Source of the DNA: Nocardia transvalensis
GTDB lineage: Bacteria > Actinomycetota > Actinomycetes > Mycobacteriales > Mycobacteriaceae
Length of the DNA stretch: 64,000 nt
NCBI RefSeq assembly: GCF_015477765.1
Contig: NZ_JADLQQ010000013.1
Span: 124,001 to 188,000 of the forward strand
Direction: 5' to 3'
Below the pieces are notes generated by a model, which worked only from the letters and a program-made list of their open reading frames with translations, ran no database searches and was not told the DNA's origin. This document shows, piece after piece, positions 41,901 through 49,587 of this stretch. Position 1 is the stretch's first letter. Each line of letters starts with the position of its first letter. Both the position numbers and the translations under genes were made by a program.

Positions 41901-43645
41901 CGTCCACCGTGCACCGCAGCCAGGGCAGCACCGTCGACCGGTGTCACCTGTTGATGAATGCCACCCTCGGGCGAGCCCTCGCCTACGTCGGGCTCACCCG
42001 CGGCGCGGAATCCAACCGCATCTACCTGGCCACCGACGCCCTGGACCCGACCTGCGAGCAGCAGCCCGAAGACCCGCTCACCGGACAGCAAATGTTCGCG
42101 AGAGTCCTGGCCCGCGAGGACGACAATCTCACCGCCACCGAAACCATGCGACTCGAACAGGCCCGCATCGACGACCCGGCGCGGCTGCGCGGCATCTACG
42201 ACCACATCACCGCGCTGCTCGCCGACGCACGCGGCCGTCACCTGCTCGACCGGGCACTGCCTGTCGTGTTCTATCGCGACGCCGAGACCTCCGACCAATT
42301 CCAAGCCCTGCTCGACACGATTGCGCTGGCCGATCGGCATCGACTCGACAGCCGGGCCCTCGTCGCCGACCTCGCCACCAACAATGGTGAGGATCTCGGC
42401 GAGAGCCTGGCCACCGCCCGCGACGTGGCTGCAGTGCTGTGTGCTCGCGCCGACGACTGGATCCTGCAGCATCTCACCCCCGCGACCGCAGCTGTGTCCG
42501 CGGCGACTGACACCTTGACCGCGGACACGTCCGGCGACGCGACGCTCTATGCCTCCGCTGCGGCCGTCAATCACCGCGAAGTACTGACGCAATCAGGTCG
42601 GTTCAGAGCCCTGCGTGACGCTCCAGTGACGGGCGGCCCGCCTGTGCCGAGCCGTCATCCCGGCGTCGACACCGAACTCGCCGATCTTGCCGACGAGCTC
42701 TGGCGCCGCCTCACCGGCGGCCCCGGACCCGCTGCGCCGGTCGAAGCTGTCGATGCGCCCGATCCCGAATCCTTTCGAGACGACTTCACGCGGCGGATGC
42801 GCATTCAACGTCTCGACCGGCTGCGTCACGACCATGAGCACTACATCAAGCAGTTGTCCGATGAGCGCGGGCGGTACCTGCTGTATCGGGCCCTTCCTGT
42901 GGTGGTATACCGCGAAGCCGCCCGCTCCCGGCATTTCGCCGCCTTGCTCGACGCGATCGCTCGCGCCGACGCCACCGGCTTGAACAGCAACGCGCTGATC
43001 GGTTCGATCACCACCGACGACTTCACCGACTTTGGCACCACCCTGCTGGAGACCCGCGACCCCGCCTCCCTGTTGGCTGGCCGCGCTCAACGATGGGTCG
43101 CCCGCCAAACAGCAAACCGCCGCACAGACGCAGCCATCGCGGCGGGCGCGGTGAAACTCGAAACATTGACGCTAAGCGACGACACGTCCACTACCACCGA
43201 ACTCATCTCAGCGATCGGTGCGGTAAACCGGCTCACCGAGCACGCCGCACTCATCTCGGATGGGACGTCACCCCCGACGCTGAGCCCTCCGCCCCCCTGG
43301 TTCCCGGGCATCGACCAATGTCTCGTGGATTTCGCCGCCGAGCTTCGACGGCGTATCGCGCACGAGGAACGCGCGCTCGTCGACAGCGACCGTGCTGCCG
43401 TTCCCCCTCAAAGCGATACGCCTGTCGTCCGTCAGCCGGTGGCGGATCCTCGTGATCCCGGCGGCGACAGGCCCTCGCCATCGCCCGACAGCTTCTCGCT
43501 CCTGCCGTCGCCGCCGCGTCACGACGACGCGTCAACTGACGAGGGATCGACGTCGGATGACGCCACACGGGATGCCCGGCGGCGTAGGAAACTCCTCCGG
43601 CGACAGCGATCGCTGCCGCTTCGACGTCGCCGTCGGTCGTTGTAG
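38981..43645 (+). CDS. MobF relaxase-helicase (TraA/TrwC-like)
   Basis: A 1554-aa conjugative relaxase that nicks oriT, stays bound to the 5' end and unwinds the strand. It starts GTG-ATG at 38981. Residues 1-330 form the TrwC relaxase domain: TLHRLHSGDGYEYLTQQVAT, the Tyr pair in LTDYYTAH (Tyr 36/37, candidate nucleophiles) and the histidine cluster FRHYDSRTGDPLPHTHATIS (near 250-263). The helicase has Walker A GPAGSGKTTTMK (near 675), Walker B LLVDEAAM (near 742) and a late UvrD-like GYASTVHRSQGSTVDR...AYVGLTRG. After residue 1050 come two similar helical modules of about 120 residues, ending in a basic tail (RRRKLLRRQRSLPLRRRRRS). Confidence 0.92.
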   Translation: MMTLHRLHSGDGYEYLTQQVATGDRMRDRTRDLTDYYTAHGCPPGQWFGRGAAALGLSGEVTEQQMQLLFGEGMHPDANRIITEELADGKSIAEAIAAASLGTNFYQFSSSTPISELLDRMVVAFTEKNKRRPTYDERMMLRTEATRTHLTAELGAEPSTEAIEDTLAQERENSRKAVAGFDCVFTPQKSIAILWGLADDDVRRVIWECHEEAMRETLEWAEQRYAVTRRGHNGARQIDANGFTVALFRHYDSRTGDPLPHTHATISTKVQGSDGKWSSLDARPLYGGAVALSCRYNAMIVGKLRRRLGLRFEERSRGRGKQPVLEIVGISDVMIEFFSRRRTAILARTEQLLAAYRRAHGRNPDKRAQAKLAQQATLETRDAKAEPHSLRDMLAGWDRRVRGFLGDGRDARRFVTDLLEQHRLDDHPATFDARRLAIAAGVAVGGASEVLRSNDAHVSAAIQHAVDECVGTQISDRDSAIEQVRVLLRSRDDDELLADIDEAFTASQRTTYDPKRIAQEVAATVARRRATWTEANIYSAADERVGLCDFHSDTAQRAAVEEIVQAVRDEHSIQLTIDPDPVPAAIARRNGESEFTVTGAIRYTSEEVLAAEHRLLDAANTATDHYLPHTAVDAAIADVERSQPRQRRRLNAAQRAIAHHLCTSAMALTAAIGPAGSGKTTTMKVVARAWRASGRSVLALGPSKNAARELGDSIGVRGSTVARILTLAKYRLPTGITPGAMLLVDEAAMAATHDLDQLQRLAHQRGAVVRWVGDPHQLSAVESGGALRLVAADTRAPTLMSIVRFKTAAEAAATLHVRAGDAEAAWEFYSGSSRITAGMVDELREHILANHLADIAAGKSSLMLAATLDDVAALNLAAQAAHTVSGRVDTTRGSVRLSDNADGHVGDVVLTRLNDNRLRITGGKRRGSGIDNGDLWRIRKVHGDGSITVLGADHRGSVRLPANYVAANVELGYASTVHRSQGSTVDRCHLLMNATLGRALAYVGLTRGAESNRIYLATDALDPTCEQQPEDPLTGQQMFARVLAREDDNLTATETMRLEQARIDDPARLRGIYDHITALLADARGRHLLDRALPVVFYRDAETSDQFQALLDTIALADRHRLDSRALVADLATNNGEDLGESLATARDVAAVLCARADDWILQHLTPATAAVSAATDTLTADTSGDATLYASAAAVNHREVLTQSGRFRALRDAPVTGGPPVPSRHPGVDTELADLADELWRRLTGGPGPAAPVEAVDAPDPESFRDDFTRRMRIQRLDRLRHDHEHYIKQLSDERGRYLLYRALPVVVYREAARSRHFAALLDAIARADATGLNSNALIGSITTDDFTDFGTTLLETRDPASLLAGRAQRWVARQTANRRTDAAIAAGAVKLETLTLSDDTSTTTELISAIGAVNRLTEHAALISDGTSPPTLSPPPPWFPGIDQCLVDFAAELRRRIAHEERALVDSDRAAVPPQSDTPVVRQPVADPRDPGGDRPSPSPDSFSLLPSPPRHDDASTDEGSTSDDATRDARRRRKLLRRQRSLPLRRRRRSL

Positions 43646-43754
43646 CTCGTCGTGATGGCGTGGCGGTCGATCATCTGCCTCTTGATGCCGATCCGTCCGC
43701 GGCGGACAATTCCGGTAGCCACAGGCTCGCTCAACACCGAGAGGGGCATCGATC

Positions 43755-44054
43755 ATGGGGCAGATGGGGCTGAGCGTCATCATTGCACTGGTACTTCTGC
43801 TGGCCTGGGCGCTGTATCCCGGTCTCGCGCGATTCCTCGCCATACTGCTCGTGATCGACTCCATCGCATCTGTCTTGCTGTTTCCGTACAAGGCGCCGTT
43901 GGCCCATCTCGGCTGGCTCGTCTTCGGCGTCGCACTGTGGCTGGCCAGCCACTGGCGATTGGCCGCCCGAGACCACCGCTGGCGGTCAGCCCTCGCGAAG
44001 CACGCCTATCGACTGCCGATGCTGCGTCGTCTCCGCCCGCGAGCTGTGCGTTGA
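43755..44054 (+). CDS. Two-helix membrane protein, paralogue B (99 aa)
   Basis: ATG 43755 gives MGQMGLSVIIALVLLLAWAL, then ARFLAILLVIDSIASVLLFPYKAP, LAHLGWLVFGVALWLASHWR and a basic tail (HAYRLPMLRRLRPRAVR). It aligns along its length with the protein at 37971-38270: same order of YPGLARFLAILL / FPILARVAGILL, VLLFPYKAP / LVLFPDRAP, and GWLVFGVALWLASH / GWLLAGIVLWLAGH. It lies just after the relaxase. This looks like an ancient duplication flanking the relaxase region. Function unknown. It is the last plus-strand gene before the minus-strand transfer operon. Confidence 0.7.
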   Translation: MGQMGLSVIIALVLLLAWALYPGLARFLAILLVIDSIASVLLFPYKAPLAHLGWLVFGVALWLASHWRLAARDHRWRSALAKHAYRLPMLRRLRPRAVR

Positions 44055-44343
44055 CACAGCTCGTGAACCGTCGCAACGGTCTTTCCGATATTTGGTGCGA
44101 GTGGCGCCGAGGACCCGCAATCGGTGTCTGTACTGCTGGTGAAGTGGCCCGGATGCTCTCGGCCAGCGCCGAGAACTCCTCCCGGGTGTTAAGCGAGGAT
44201 GCCGTTGTCCGCGCGGTCACCGCGTGGAACTGCCGCTCGTGGTAGGGCCGCCCGGCGGGAGCAGGGCGGGCGTCTTGTTGAATCGCGGTAATCGGTTGGT
44301 GTGTCGGTTGTTTCGTGGTCTGGTCTATTTTGTGAGTTCCCAC
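43780..44343 (-). CDS. Possible small minus-strand protein (doubtful)
   Basis: A minus-strand frame is open from a GTG at 44343, overlapping the end of the next minus-strand gene. The stretch YHERQFHAVTARTTASSLNT then REEFSALAESIRATSPAVQT has protein-like composition and high GC3. Beyond about 44054 the frame only runs antisense to the membrane gene, so the real gene, if any, may have been cut short. Not recognised; it could equally be a remnant. Apart from this frame, 44055-44324 shows nothing convincing. Confidence 0.25.
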   Translation of the reverse strand: MGTHKIDQTTKQPTHQPITAIQQDARPAPAGRPYHERQFHAVTARTTASSLNTREEFSALAESIRATSPAVQTPIAGPRRHSHQISERPLRRFTSCVNAQLAGGDDAASAVDRRASRGLTASGGLGRPIASGWPATVRRRRRASRDGPTAPCTETARQMRWSRSRAVWRGIARDRDTAPRPAEVPVQ

Positions 44344-44540
44344 GGGAGGCGCTCGGTGAGCACGAGTCCGATCTGCCATCGTTCGGCGCAGTCGGGGCAA
44401 ATGGTTTCTGTGTGAGAGCATTCCGTTCCTACGGGGGCAACAGTGATCTCGACTTCATCGATCCAGTACAGCGGCATGGTGCTGCCCTCGGGGATATAGG
44501 AGAAGCCCAACAGCGCTTGGACGGTCTTCTTGACGGTCAT
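44325..44540 (-). CDS. Small Cys/His protein at the end of the transfer operon (71 aa)
   Basis: ATG 44540 with AAGGAGGTCGCG upstream, a near-ideal ribosome site. The protein reads MTVKKTVQALLGFSYIPEGS, then a beta stretch PLYWIDEVEITVAPV and the cluster ECSHTETICPDCAERW, a likely zinc site. It is cytoplasmic with no signal. It is probably the last intact gene of the minus-strand operon. Family not recognised. Confidence 0.65.
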   Translation of the reverse strand: MTVKKTVQALLGFSYIPEGSTMPLYWIDEVEITVAPVGTECSHTETICPDCAERWQIGLVLTERLPWELTK

Positions 44541-44675
44541 CGCGACCTCCTTGCTGGTTGTTTACGCTCCAGTGCGCCTGAAGTCAGAGTTGTTGCGTAG
44601 GGGCATCATCGGGCGGCGAAGTAGGTCGCCTGCCCGCGTAGAAGCGCAGTCCAGGGGCTGCAAGCGGGATCCGGC

Positions 44676-45575
44676 TCACAACCGTGCCTTTCGTCGTGCC
44701 CGTGCGTCAGCCGTATGGCGGCGTCCGCGCGTCCTGCGTCGGCGGGGCGCGGTGTCAGTGAGGCGGGTGCTGATCGAGGTCGTTTCGGATTCCGCTGCCG
44801 CGACGGCGCCGCCGAGTCGCGTGGCTGCCAGGATCTCCGGGTGGTCGCACGCGCATATCCGGGCTCTCGCCGCTAGCGCATCGAGGCGGGCTTGGAACGC
44901 ACAGAGGTCTTCCACGATGTCGGCCGGTACGGTGACTGCGGGCAGGTGCTGTCCGGCCCGCGCGGTGGCGCGGTAGGGGGCGCCGATGGCAAGGTCGCCG
45001 AGCATGTCGGTAACTCGCGCGTAGTGCGGTACGCCGACGCGGCCGATTTCGCGGAGTTCGCTGCGGGGCGGGTGGTCTTGCCGGTATTCGACGGTCGTCC
45101 ATTCCCGATTGATCATGCCGACGATGAGGATTCGGCTGGGCTCAGTGGGATCGGCGAACTGGATGCTGAGACCGGCTGCGAGGGCCTGGTCCAGTGCATG
45201 GGCTGCCTCGGAGGCGGGATCGCCGCTTGCCGGCCTCGTCCGTGCTGTTTCGGTTGGCTGTTGGGCGGGGCGAGCGGTCGTGATCGCCATGCGGATCGCG
45301 TCGGCGATCTCAGGGCCGGTGCCGACCCCGAATCGGCGTATCGGTGCGAACTCTTGTCGGCTCGCAGATCGAGCGTAAACAGCTGCCGCGGCCAGGGCTG
45401 GTCCCGACGCTGCCGTGTCGTCGTGGGCACGGTCGTGCAGCCACGCCAGCGCGTCGTGCAGCGTGTCGAACTCGGCCCTGCTGGGTTGGCGTGTTTCGTG
45501 CGGCCGGGCAGGGTCCGCGAGGATTGCGAATGCGGCGAGGTAGGAGGTGGCTCGCCGAGGTTGTCTCGTGGTCAT
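44676..45575 (-). CDS. Uncharacterised helical protein of transfer operon (299 aa)
   Basis: The ATG at 45575 (MTTRQPRRATSYLAAFAILA) is preferred over an in-frame codon 282 bp upstream, which would read through the intergenic gap into the antisense of the neighbouring gene. The protein has an acidic helical core (AEFDTLHDALAWLHDRAHDD), a central beta-rich part (LSIQFADPTEPSRILIVGMI; VEYRQDHPPRSELREIGRVG) and a highly basic C-terminus (RRRRTRGRRHTADARARRKA) that could contact DNA. Not recognised; a DNA-binding accessory factor is one possibility. Confidence 0.55.
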   Translation of the reverse strand: MTTRQPRRATSYLAAFAILADPARPHETRQPSRAEFDTLHDALAWLHDRAHDDTAASGPALAAAAVYARSASRQEFAPIRRFGVGTGPEIADAIRMAITTARPAQQPTETARTRPASGDPASEAAHALDQALAAGLSIQFADPTEPSRILIVGMINREWTTVEYRQDHPPRSELREIGRVGVPHYARVTDMLGDLAIGAPYRATARAGQHLPAVTVPADIVEDLCAFQARLDALAARARICACDHPEILAATRLGGAVAAAESETTSISTRLTDTAPRRRRTRGRRHTADARARRKARL

Positions 45576-45606
45576 GACGGTCCTCGATGGGTGAGTCGGA
45601 TACGAC

Positions 45607-46989
45607 TTACAGGTGGCGGCGCTGGCCGGTCTGCCGGGCCGCGGATTGGGTTCGCCAGAGTCGTTGGCGCCGTTGTTCTGCGGTGACGGCCGCAGCAGGC
45701 TGTTGTGTGCGCTCGACGCGCTCGCTCCGGCTGCGTACCTCGCCTGTTTCGAGCAGCCTGCTAGGTGGAGCAGTCGAGGCGGGACGGCAGTCGAGGCACT
45801 GTCCGTCGGTGACCTGGCGGAACTCGCTGCAGCCCTCGCACCATCCGTTGCTGACACTGGCGGGCTTGGTGCCGGCGGTCGATGTGCTGCGCGTTTTCGG
45901 CGGATTCGTTGTCTGCGGTAGTTCGAGGTGGTTGCGGACCCAGGTTTCGATGGCGCGGTATCCGATGTCGCCCATTTCCCTGCAGAGGCGCCATTCCTGC
46001 CGAAGGATGCTGCGCGCAGCCGGGCCGTTGTGTTCGGCGATGAATTCGCATCGGGCGTTGATGGCGTCGACCTTGCTGTGTCCCAGTGGGAGTTCCCGGA
46101 TTCCGGTCACACCGTCGATCCGACATGGGTTGCACAGCCCGTCGTCGCCGCGTCCCGATCGGATGCGTTCGTTGTACGGCAACCCGTAGGGCGAGGTGCT
46201 AGCGTCGAGTGCCGCCCGTTCGAGGCGGCAGCCCACGCACGGCAGCCCACGCAGGGTCGGGGCGGCGTCTTCTTTGTCCAGGTCTCGGTAGGCGTCCTCG
46301 ACCTCTTTGTAGCGGTCGTCGTCGTAGTCGCTGTCGTGCTGAATATCCAGTGATGCGAAGGGTTTTCGACTGTCTCGGGCATACGGCTTGTTGTCGTCGA
46401 CACCTGCCCGCCCATCCGGCACCTCGTTCACCAGCTCGGTGTCGTCGATCGTGTCCTCGCCCGCGCGCTTGCGGTGACGTAATGCCGCGGCCTGGGTGTG
46501 TTGGTCGACGGCGGTGTCGCCGAAGTACGCGTCGACGACGGCGTGTTCCTCGCGATTGGACGGCCGGGTCGGGCCGGTTCGCAGCGTCGGGTCCACGCGA
46601 CGGCGGGTGTCGCGGGGTGGTCGGTAGAAATCGCTGCCGTTGGAGTTCGTGGCACTGGCTCGCACGCTCCGTCCGCCGGCCGGTCGTGCGGGAAGCCGGT
46701 TGCCTGGTGCCTGGTGCACGTGGGGATCGGTTGGCGGCACCAGCTTTTCGATGAGTGCGCGCTGTGCCGGGTTGTTGTGCCAGAGCTGTCTCATCTCGGC
46801 TTTGGCCTGCTCGTACGGGTGGCGCTCCCAGACCGAGACACACTGCCAGATCATGCCGAGCCGCTCACGGTCGATCGTCTTGGCGAGTTCGCGTACCTTC
46901 TGTTTGGCGCGGCGCAGGTCACCGGAGTTCACCAGGGCGGCGACGGCGGAGATGGCTTCGACGTCGTGGTCGATCAGTGGCTCAGCCAT
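45607..46989 (-). CDS. Uncharacterised protein with Cys motifs (460 aa)
   Basis: ATG 46989. The N-terminal 80 residues are helical (ISAVAALVNSGDLRRAKQKV; HPYEQAKAEMRQLWHNN). A long polar linker follows. A middle zone has PCVGCRLERAALDA and GLCNPCRIDGVTG, and the C-terminal part WCEGCSEFRQVTDGQCLDCR, two CxxC...CxxC sets that would suit zinc binding. The basic tail (RRQRLWRTQSAARQTGQRRHL) is Arg-rich. No family recognised. It resembles an adaptor of nucleic acid or of the coupling complex more than an enzyme. Confidence 0.55.
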   Translation of the reverse strand: MAEPLIDHDVEAISAVAALVNSGDLRRAKQKVRELAKTIDRERLGMIWQCVSVWERHPYEQAKAEMRQLWHNNPAQRALIEKLVPPTDPHVHQAPGNRLPARPAGGRSVRASATNSNGSDFYRPPRDTRRRVDPTLRTGPTRPSNREEHAVVDAYFGDTAVDQHTQAAALRHRKRAGEDTIDDTELVNEVPDGRAGVDDNKPYARDSRKPFASLDIQHDSDYDDDRYKEVEDAYRDLDKEDAAPTLRGLPCVGCRLERAALDASTSPYGLPYNERIRSGRGDDGLCNPCRIDGVTGIRELPLGHSKVDAINARCEFIAEHNGPAARSILRQEWRLCREMGDIGYRAIETWVRNHLELPQTTNPPKTRSTSTAGTKPASVSNGWCEGCSEFRQVTDGQCLDCRPASTAPPSRLLETGEVRSRSERVERTQQPAAAVTAEQRRQRLWRTQSAARQTGQRRHL

Positions 46990-47088
46990 GGCCCGTGCTC
47001 CTGCCGCTCGGCAGCGCAGTGCGCTGCGATTCGGGATGTAGATGGTGTTGTCATCGCGAAGCCTCCTTCGCTGCGGGTTACGCGGAGT

Positions 47089-49587
47089 TCAGATGCGGCG
47101 GCGCCGGTGCGCCGCCGGGGGTTTCGACAGACCCCTGCGTATGCGCTGTGCCCACGATGTAGTGGAGTCAGGGCTCGTTGCTTCGGCGCGCTCGGCTGGG
47201 CCGCATTGCGTGTGGTCACCACCTCGCGCCCCCTCACGGGAGCCGTCGGAGAGTCGGCCCCCGCGATTGGTCGGTTCGGGTGGCCTCACCCGGTCGCCGA
47301 TGCTGTCGGTTGCGCGCCCGGACGATTCGCGGAGGGCGTCGGAAATCGCGATCCGGCCGCCGAATTCATCCAGCAGCTGTTCGGCGGCGTGGCTCCACTC
47401 TGCGCTGTGTCCTGGCTCGGTGATCGAGTCGACCAGCTCCTTGTAAGCGGCGCGGTAATCTGCTGTTTCGCGTGCTCTGTCCAGCCCGGCGGCGAGGTCG
47501 GCGACGGCGGTCGCGTATTTCCACAGCTGTGCTTGTGCGATGTCGGGAGGGTGGACCGCCGGACGCGGAATCGCTTCTCCTGTCCGGGCGTCGATGAGGA
47601 CGGGCCTGGTTTCCAGACCGTCGAGGAATTCGCCAAGCCACGGGTGCACTCCGGGGCGGACCCGGTACTCACCGACGTACTCGGTCAGGTTGACGTGCTC
47701 GTTGTGTTCGTGCTGGTATTCGCGGGCTTGCCACTGCCCGGCAACGCTGTTGTAGCGAATCGAGACGCGTCGTCCGGGGGTACCGGCCGCCGGTGCGGCG
47801 AATTCGACATAGACTCCGCGGGTTTCGGCGTCGTGGAGTGCTTTCCACTGCGGGTATGTCGGGTCGAACCGCTGTCGAACGGCAATCTCTATCTGATCGG
47901 CGATCTGCCCCGACCTGGTGTCGGCGGAGTCCATGAGACCGGCGGTCGGTGGATCCAGGTAGTCGCCCCATGGGTCGGGGTCGACGTATCCCGTTGCCTT
48001 TTCATCGAGAGGCTCGAGCCCGTTCAGGACCCGCCTGATCCTTCCGTCGAGTTCGGCCTGTAGTATCTCGCACTCCCAGTAGATCTCCGGGTGCATATCT
48101 CCGAGTCGCATGACGCTCATTTCGCTGCTCACGGCCTGGTGAGCAGCAAGTAGTGCGTCCAACGTGCCCTTTTCCTGGACTCTTCCGAGGTGGTTGTCGA
48201 GATCGGTCAGGAACTCGAGAAGGATTGCTTCGTGCGCCGCCGGCACCAGGACGGGCTCACCACGGGTCTGTGATGTGCCGTTGAGCATTGGCCCCCTTTT
48301 GAGTTGGCCAATCACCGCTCCCAGACGTTCCGTGTCGTCCAGGCAATAGTCGCCAATCGGACGCAAGGGGATGCCGTCGAGATACATGGGTGCAGGTATT
48401 GACGGCGAGGGCGACCACTCGGGATCTGCCACCAGTTCTCGGGCAGCGAAGCCGCGCTGTTTGGTGAAGGTGATCTGCACGACGCGATGCGGCTGGGCGT
48501 CGGTCGGGGCGGCGAACACGACGTTCACTCCCTGGCTGCGCACCTTCTCGAGTTCGGAATACGCCTCGTACTGCGGATCGAAGCGTTCCCGTACTCGATC
48601 GCGATGATCGCGGACTGCCGCATCGGGCGGCTGAGTTCGCACTGCTGCACCAAGGTTCGCGCCACCCGGATTCACGACATCGTTCGCGTCTGCGAGATCA
48701 TCGGGCAGAGCGATGATCTCGTCTTCGCGGAGCACACGCTCCTTCGGGCCGAAGACGAGTGCCCTGTTCTGCTCGCTCACCGCGGCGGGACGTGCGCTCT
48801 GCGCGCCGATCTGAGTTGTCGGCTCGGCTTGTGCGCCGGACCGCCGCTGAATGCGGTCGTCCAGCGACGCGACCAAGGCCCGGTACCCGTCACGGGTGAT
48901 GTCGTAGACGGCAATGTCGGTATCGGACGCGCCGCCGTGCAGGTCCGGTGCTGACGCCTCGTGGCGCCGCAGTTCTGCGGCGACCTGTACCCGTGCCGCC
49001 GCAAGCGCTGCGGGACTGCGGGCGCTGCGTACAGCGTCACGAAGGGTGTCGATCCGGCTCTGATGTTGTTGCAGGATTGTTCGTTCCTTCTCCGGCACGA
49101 CGACGGGCGGTCGTCCGGTCGTCTGGTCGGTCGAGGAACTGTGGTCCTGGAGTACCGGTTCGGCGGCCAGGTACTGCAGCAGCCGCTCGAGCGATTCGCT
49201 CTCGATTCGATATTCGCCAGCGACTCGTAGGTCTGCCGGGTCGTACGGACTAATTCCTCTCGAGTCGGTTTCGGGTCGTTGGCCCGCTTCCGCTTCCAGC
49301 TCGGATGCGGTCCATCCGTGGTAGAACGTGATCTGAATGACTCGGTTGTCGGCGTCGGGCGCCGATGCGGCGAAGGTGACGGAGAACGGCGAGTCGAGCA
49401 GATCGACCAGGTCCGCGTGCGCCCGCACCTCCGGGTCGAATCGTTCGTCGAGTTCCCGACGAACACGGTCGGCGATCCGTTGGACCCCGCCTTCGCCGTC
49501 ACTCTCCCATTCGGTCGCGGAGTAGGCCACGCCGCCGACCACCAGGTCGTCGCCGATGACGTCGCGCCAGAAGTCGAAGTCACTCAT
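47089..49587 (-). CDS. Large protein with triplicated domain of unknown function (832 aa)
   Basis: ATG 49587 (MSDFDFWRDVIGDDLVVGG) with AAGGGA upstream; it overlaps the end of the DUF1173 gene by 8 bp. The protein contains three spaced copies of one domain, recognised near residues 50, 336 and 573 by RFDPEVRAHADLVDLL / RFDPQYEAYSELEKV / RFDPTYPQWKALHDA, each followed by a strand pair such as VTFAAS...VIQITF, VVFAAP...VVQITF, VEFAAP...VSIRYN and then a Glu-rich stretch. Between the copies are long helices. The C-terminus is basic (RRIRRGLSKPPAAHRRRR). No membrane segment. It is probably a scaffold or DNA-associated conjugation factor (inference). Confidence 0.65.
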   Translation of the reverse strand: MSDFDFWRDVIGDDLVVGGVAYSATEWESDGEGGVQRIADRVRRELDERFDPEVRAHADLVDLLDSPFSVTFAASAPDADNRVIQITFYHGWTASELEAEAGQRPETDSRGISPYDPADLRVAGEYRIESESLERLLQYLAAEPVLQDHSSSTDQTTGRPPVVVPEKERTILQQHQSRIDTLRDAVRSARSPAALAAARVQVAAELRRHEASAPDLHGGASDTDIAVYDITRDGYRALVASLDDRIQRRSGAQAEPTTQIGAQSARPAAVSEQNRALVFGPKERVLREDEIIALPDDLADANDVVNPGGANLGAAVRTQPPDAAVRDHRDRVRERFDPQYEAYSELEKVRSQGVNVVFAAPTDAQPHRVVQITFTKQRGFAARELVADPEWSPSPSIPAPMYLDGIPLRPIGDYCLDDTERLGAVIGQLKRGPMLNGTSQTRGEPVLVPAAHEAILLEFLTDLDNHLGRVQEKGTLDALLAAHQAVSSEMSVMRLGDMHPEIYWECEILQAELDGRIRRVLNGLEPLDEKATGYVDPDPWGDYLDPPTAGLMDSADTRSGQIADQIEIAVRQRFDPTYPQWKALHDAETRGVYVEFAAPAAGTPGRRVSIRYNSVAGQWQAREYQHEHNEHVNLTEYVGEYRVRPGVHPWLGEFLDGLETRPVLIDARTGEAIPRPAVHPPDIAQAQLWKYATAVADLAAGLDRARETADYRAAYKELVDSITEPGHSAEWSHAAEQLLDEFGGRIAISDALRESSGRATDSIGDRVRPPEPTNRGGRLSDGSREGARGGDHTQCGPAERAEATSPDSTTSWAQRIRRGLSKPPAAHRRRRI

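Noticed and set aside
46498..48063. 521-aa plus-strand open frame antisense to the minus-strand transfer genes
   Set aside because: Low-quality composition without domains, covering parts of two genes that make sense on the minus strand.
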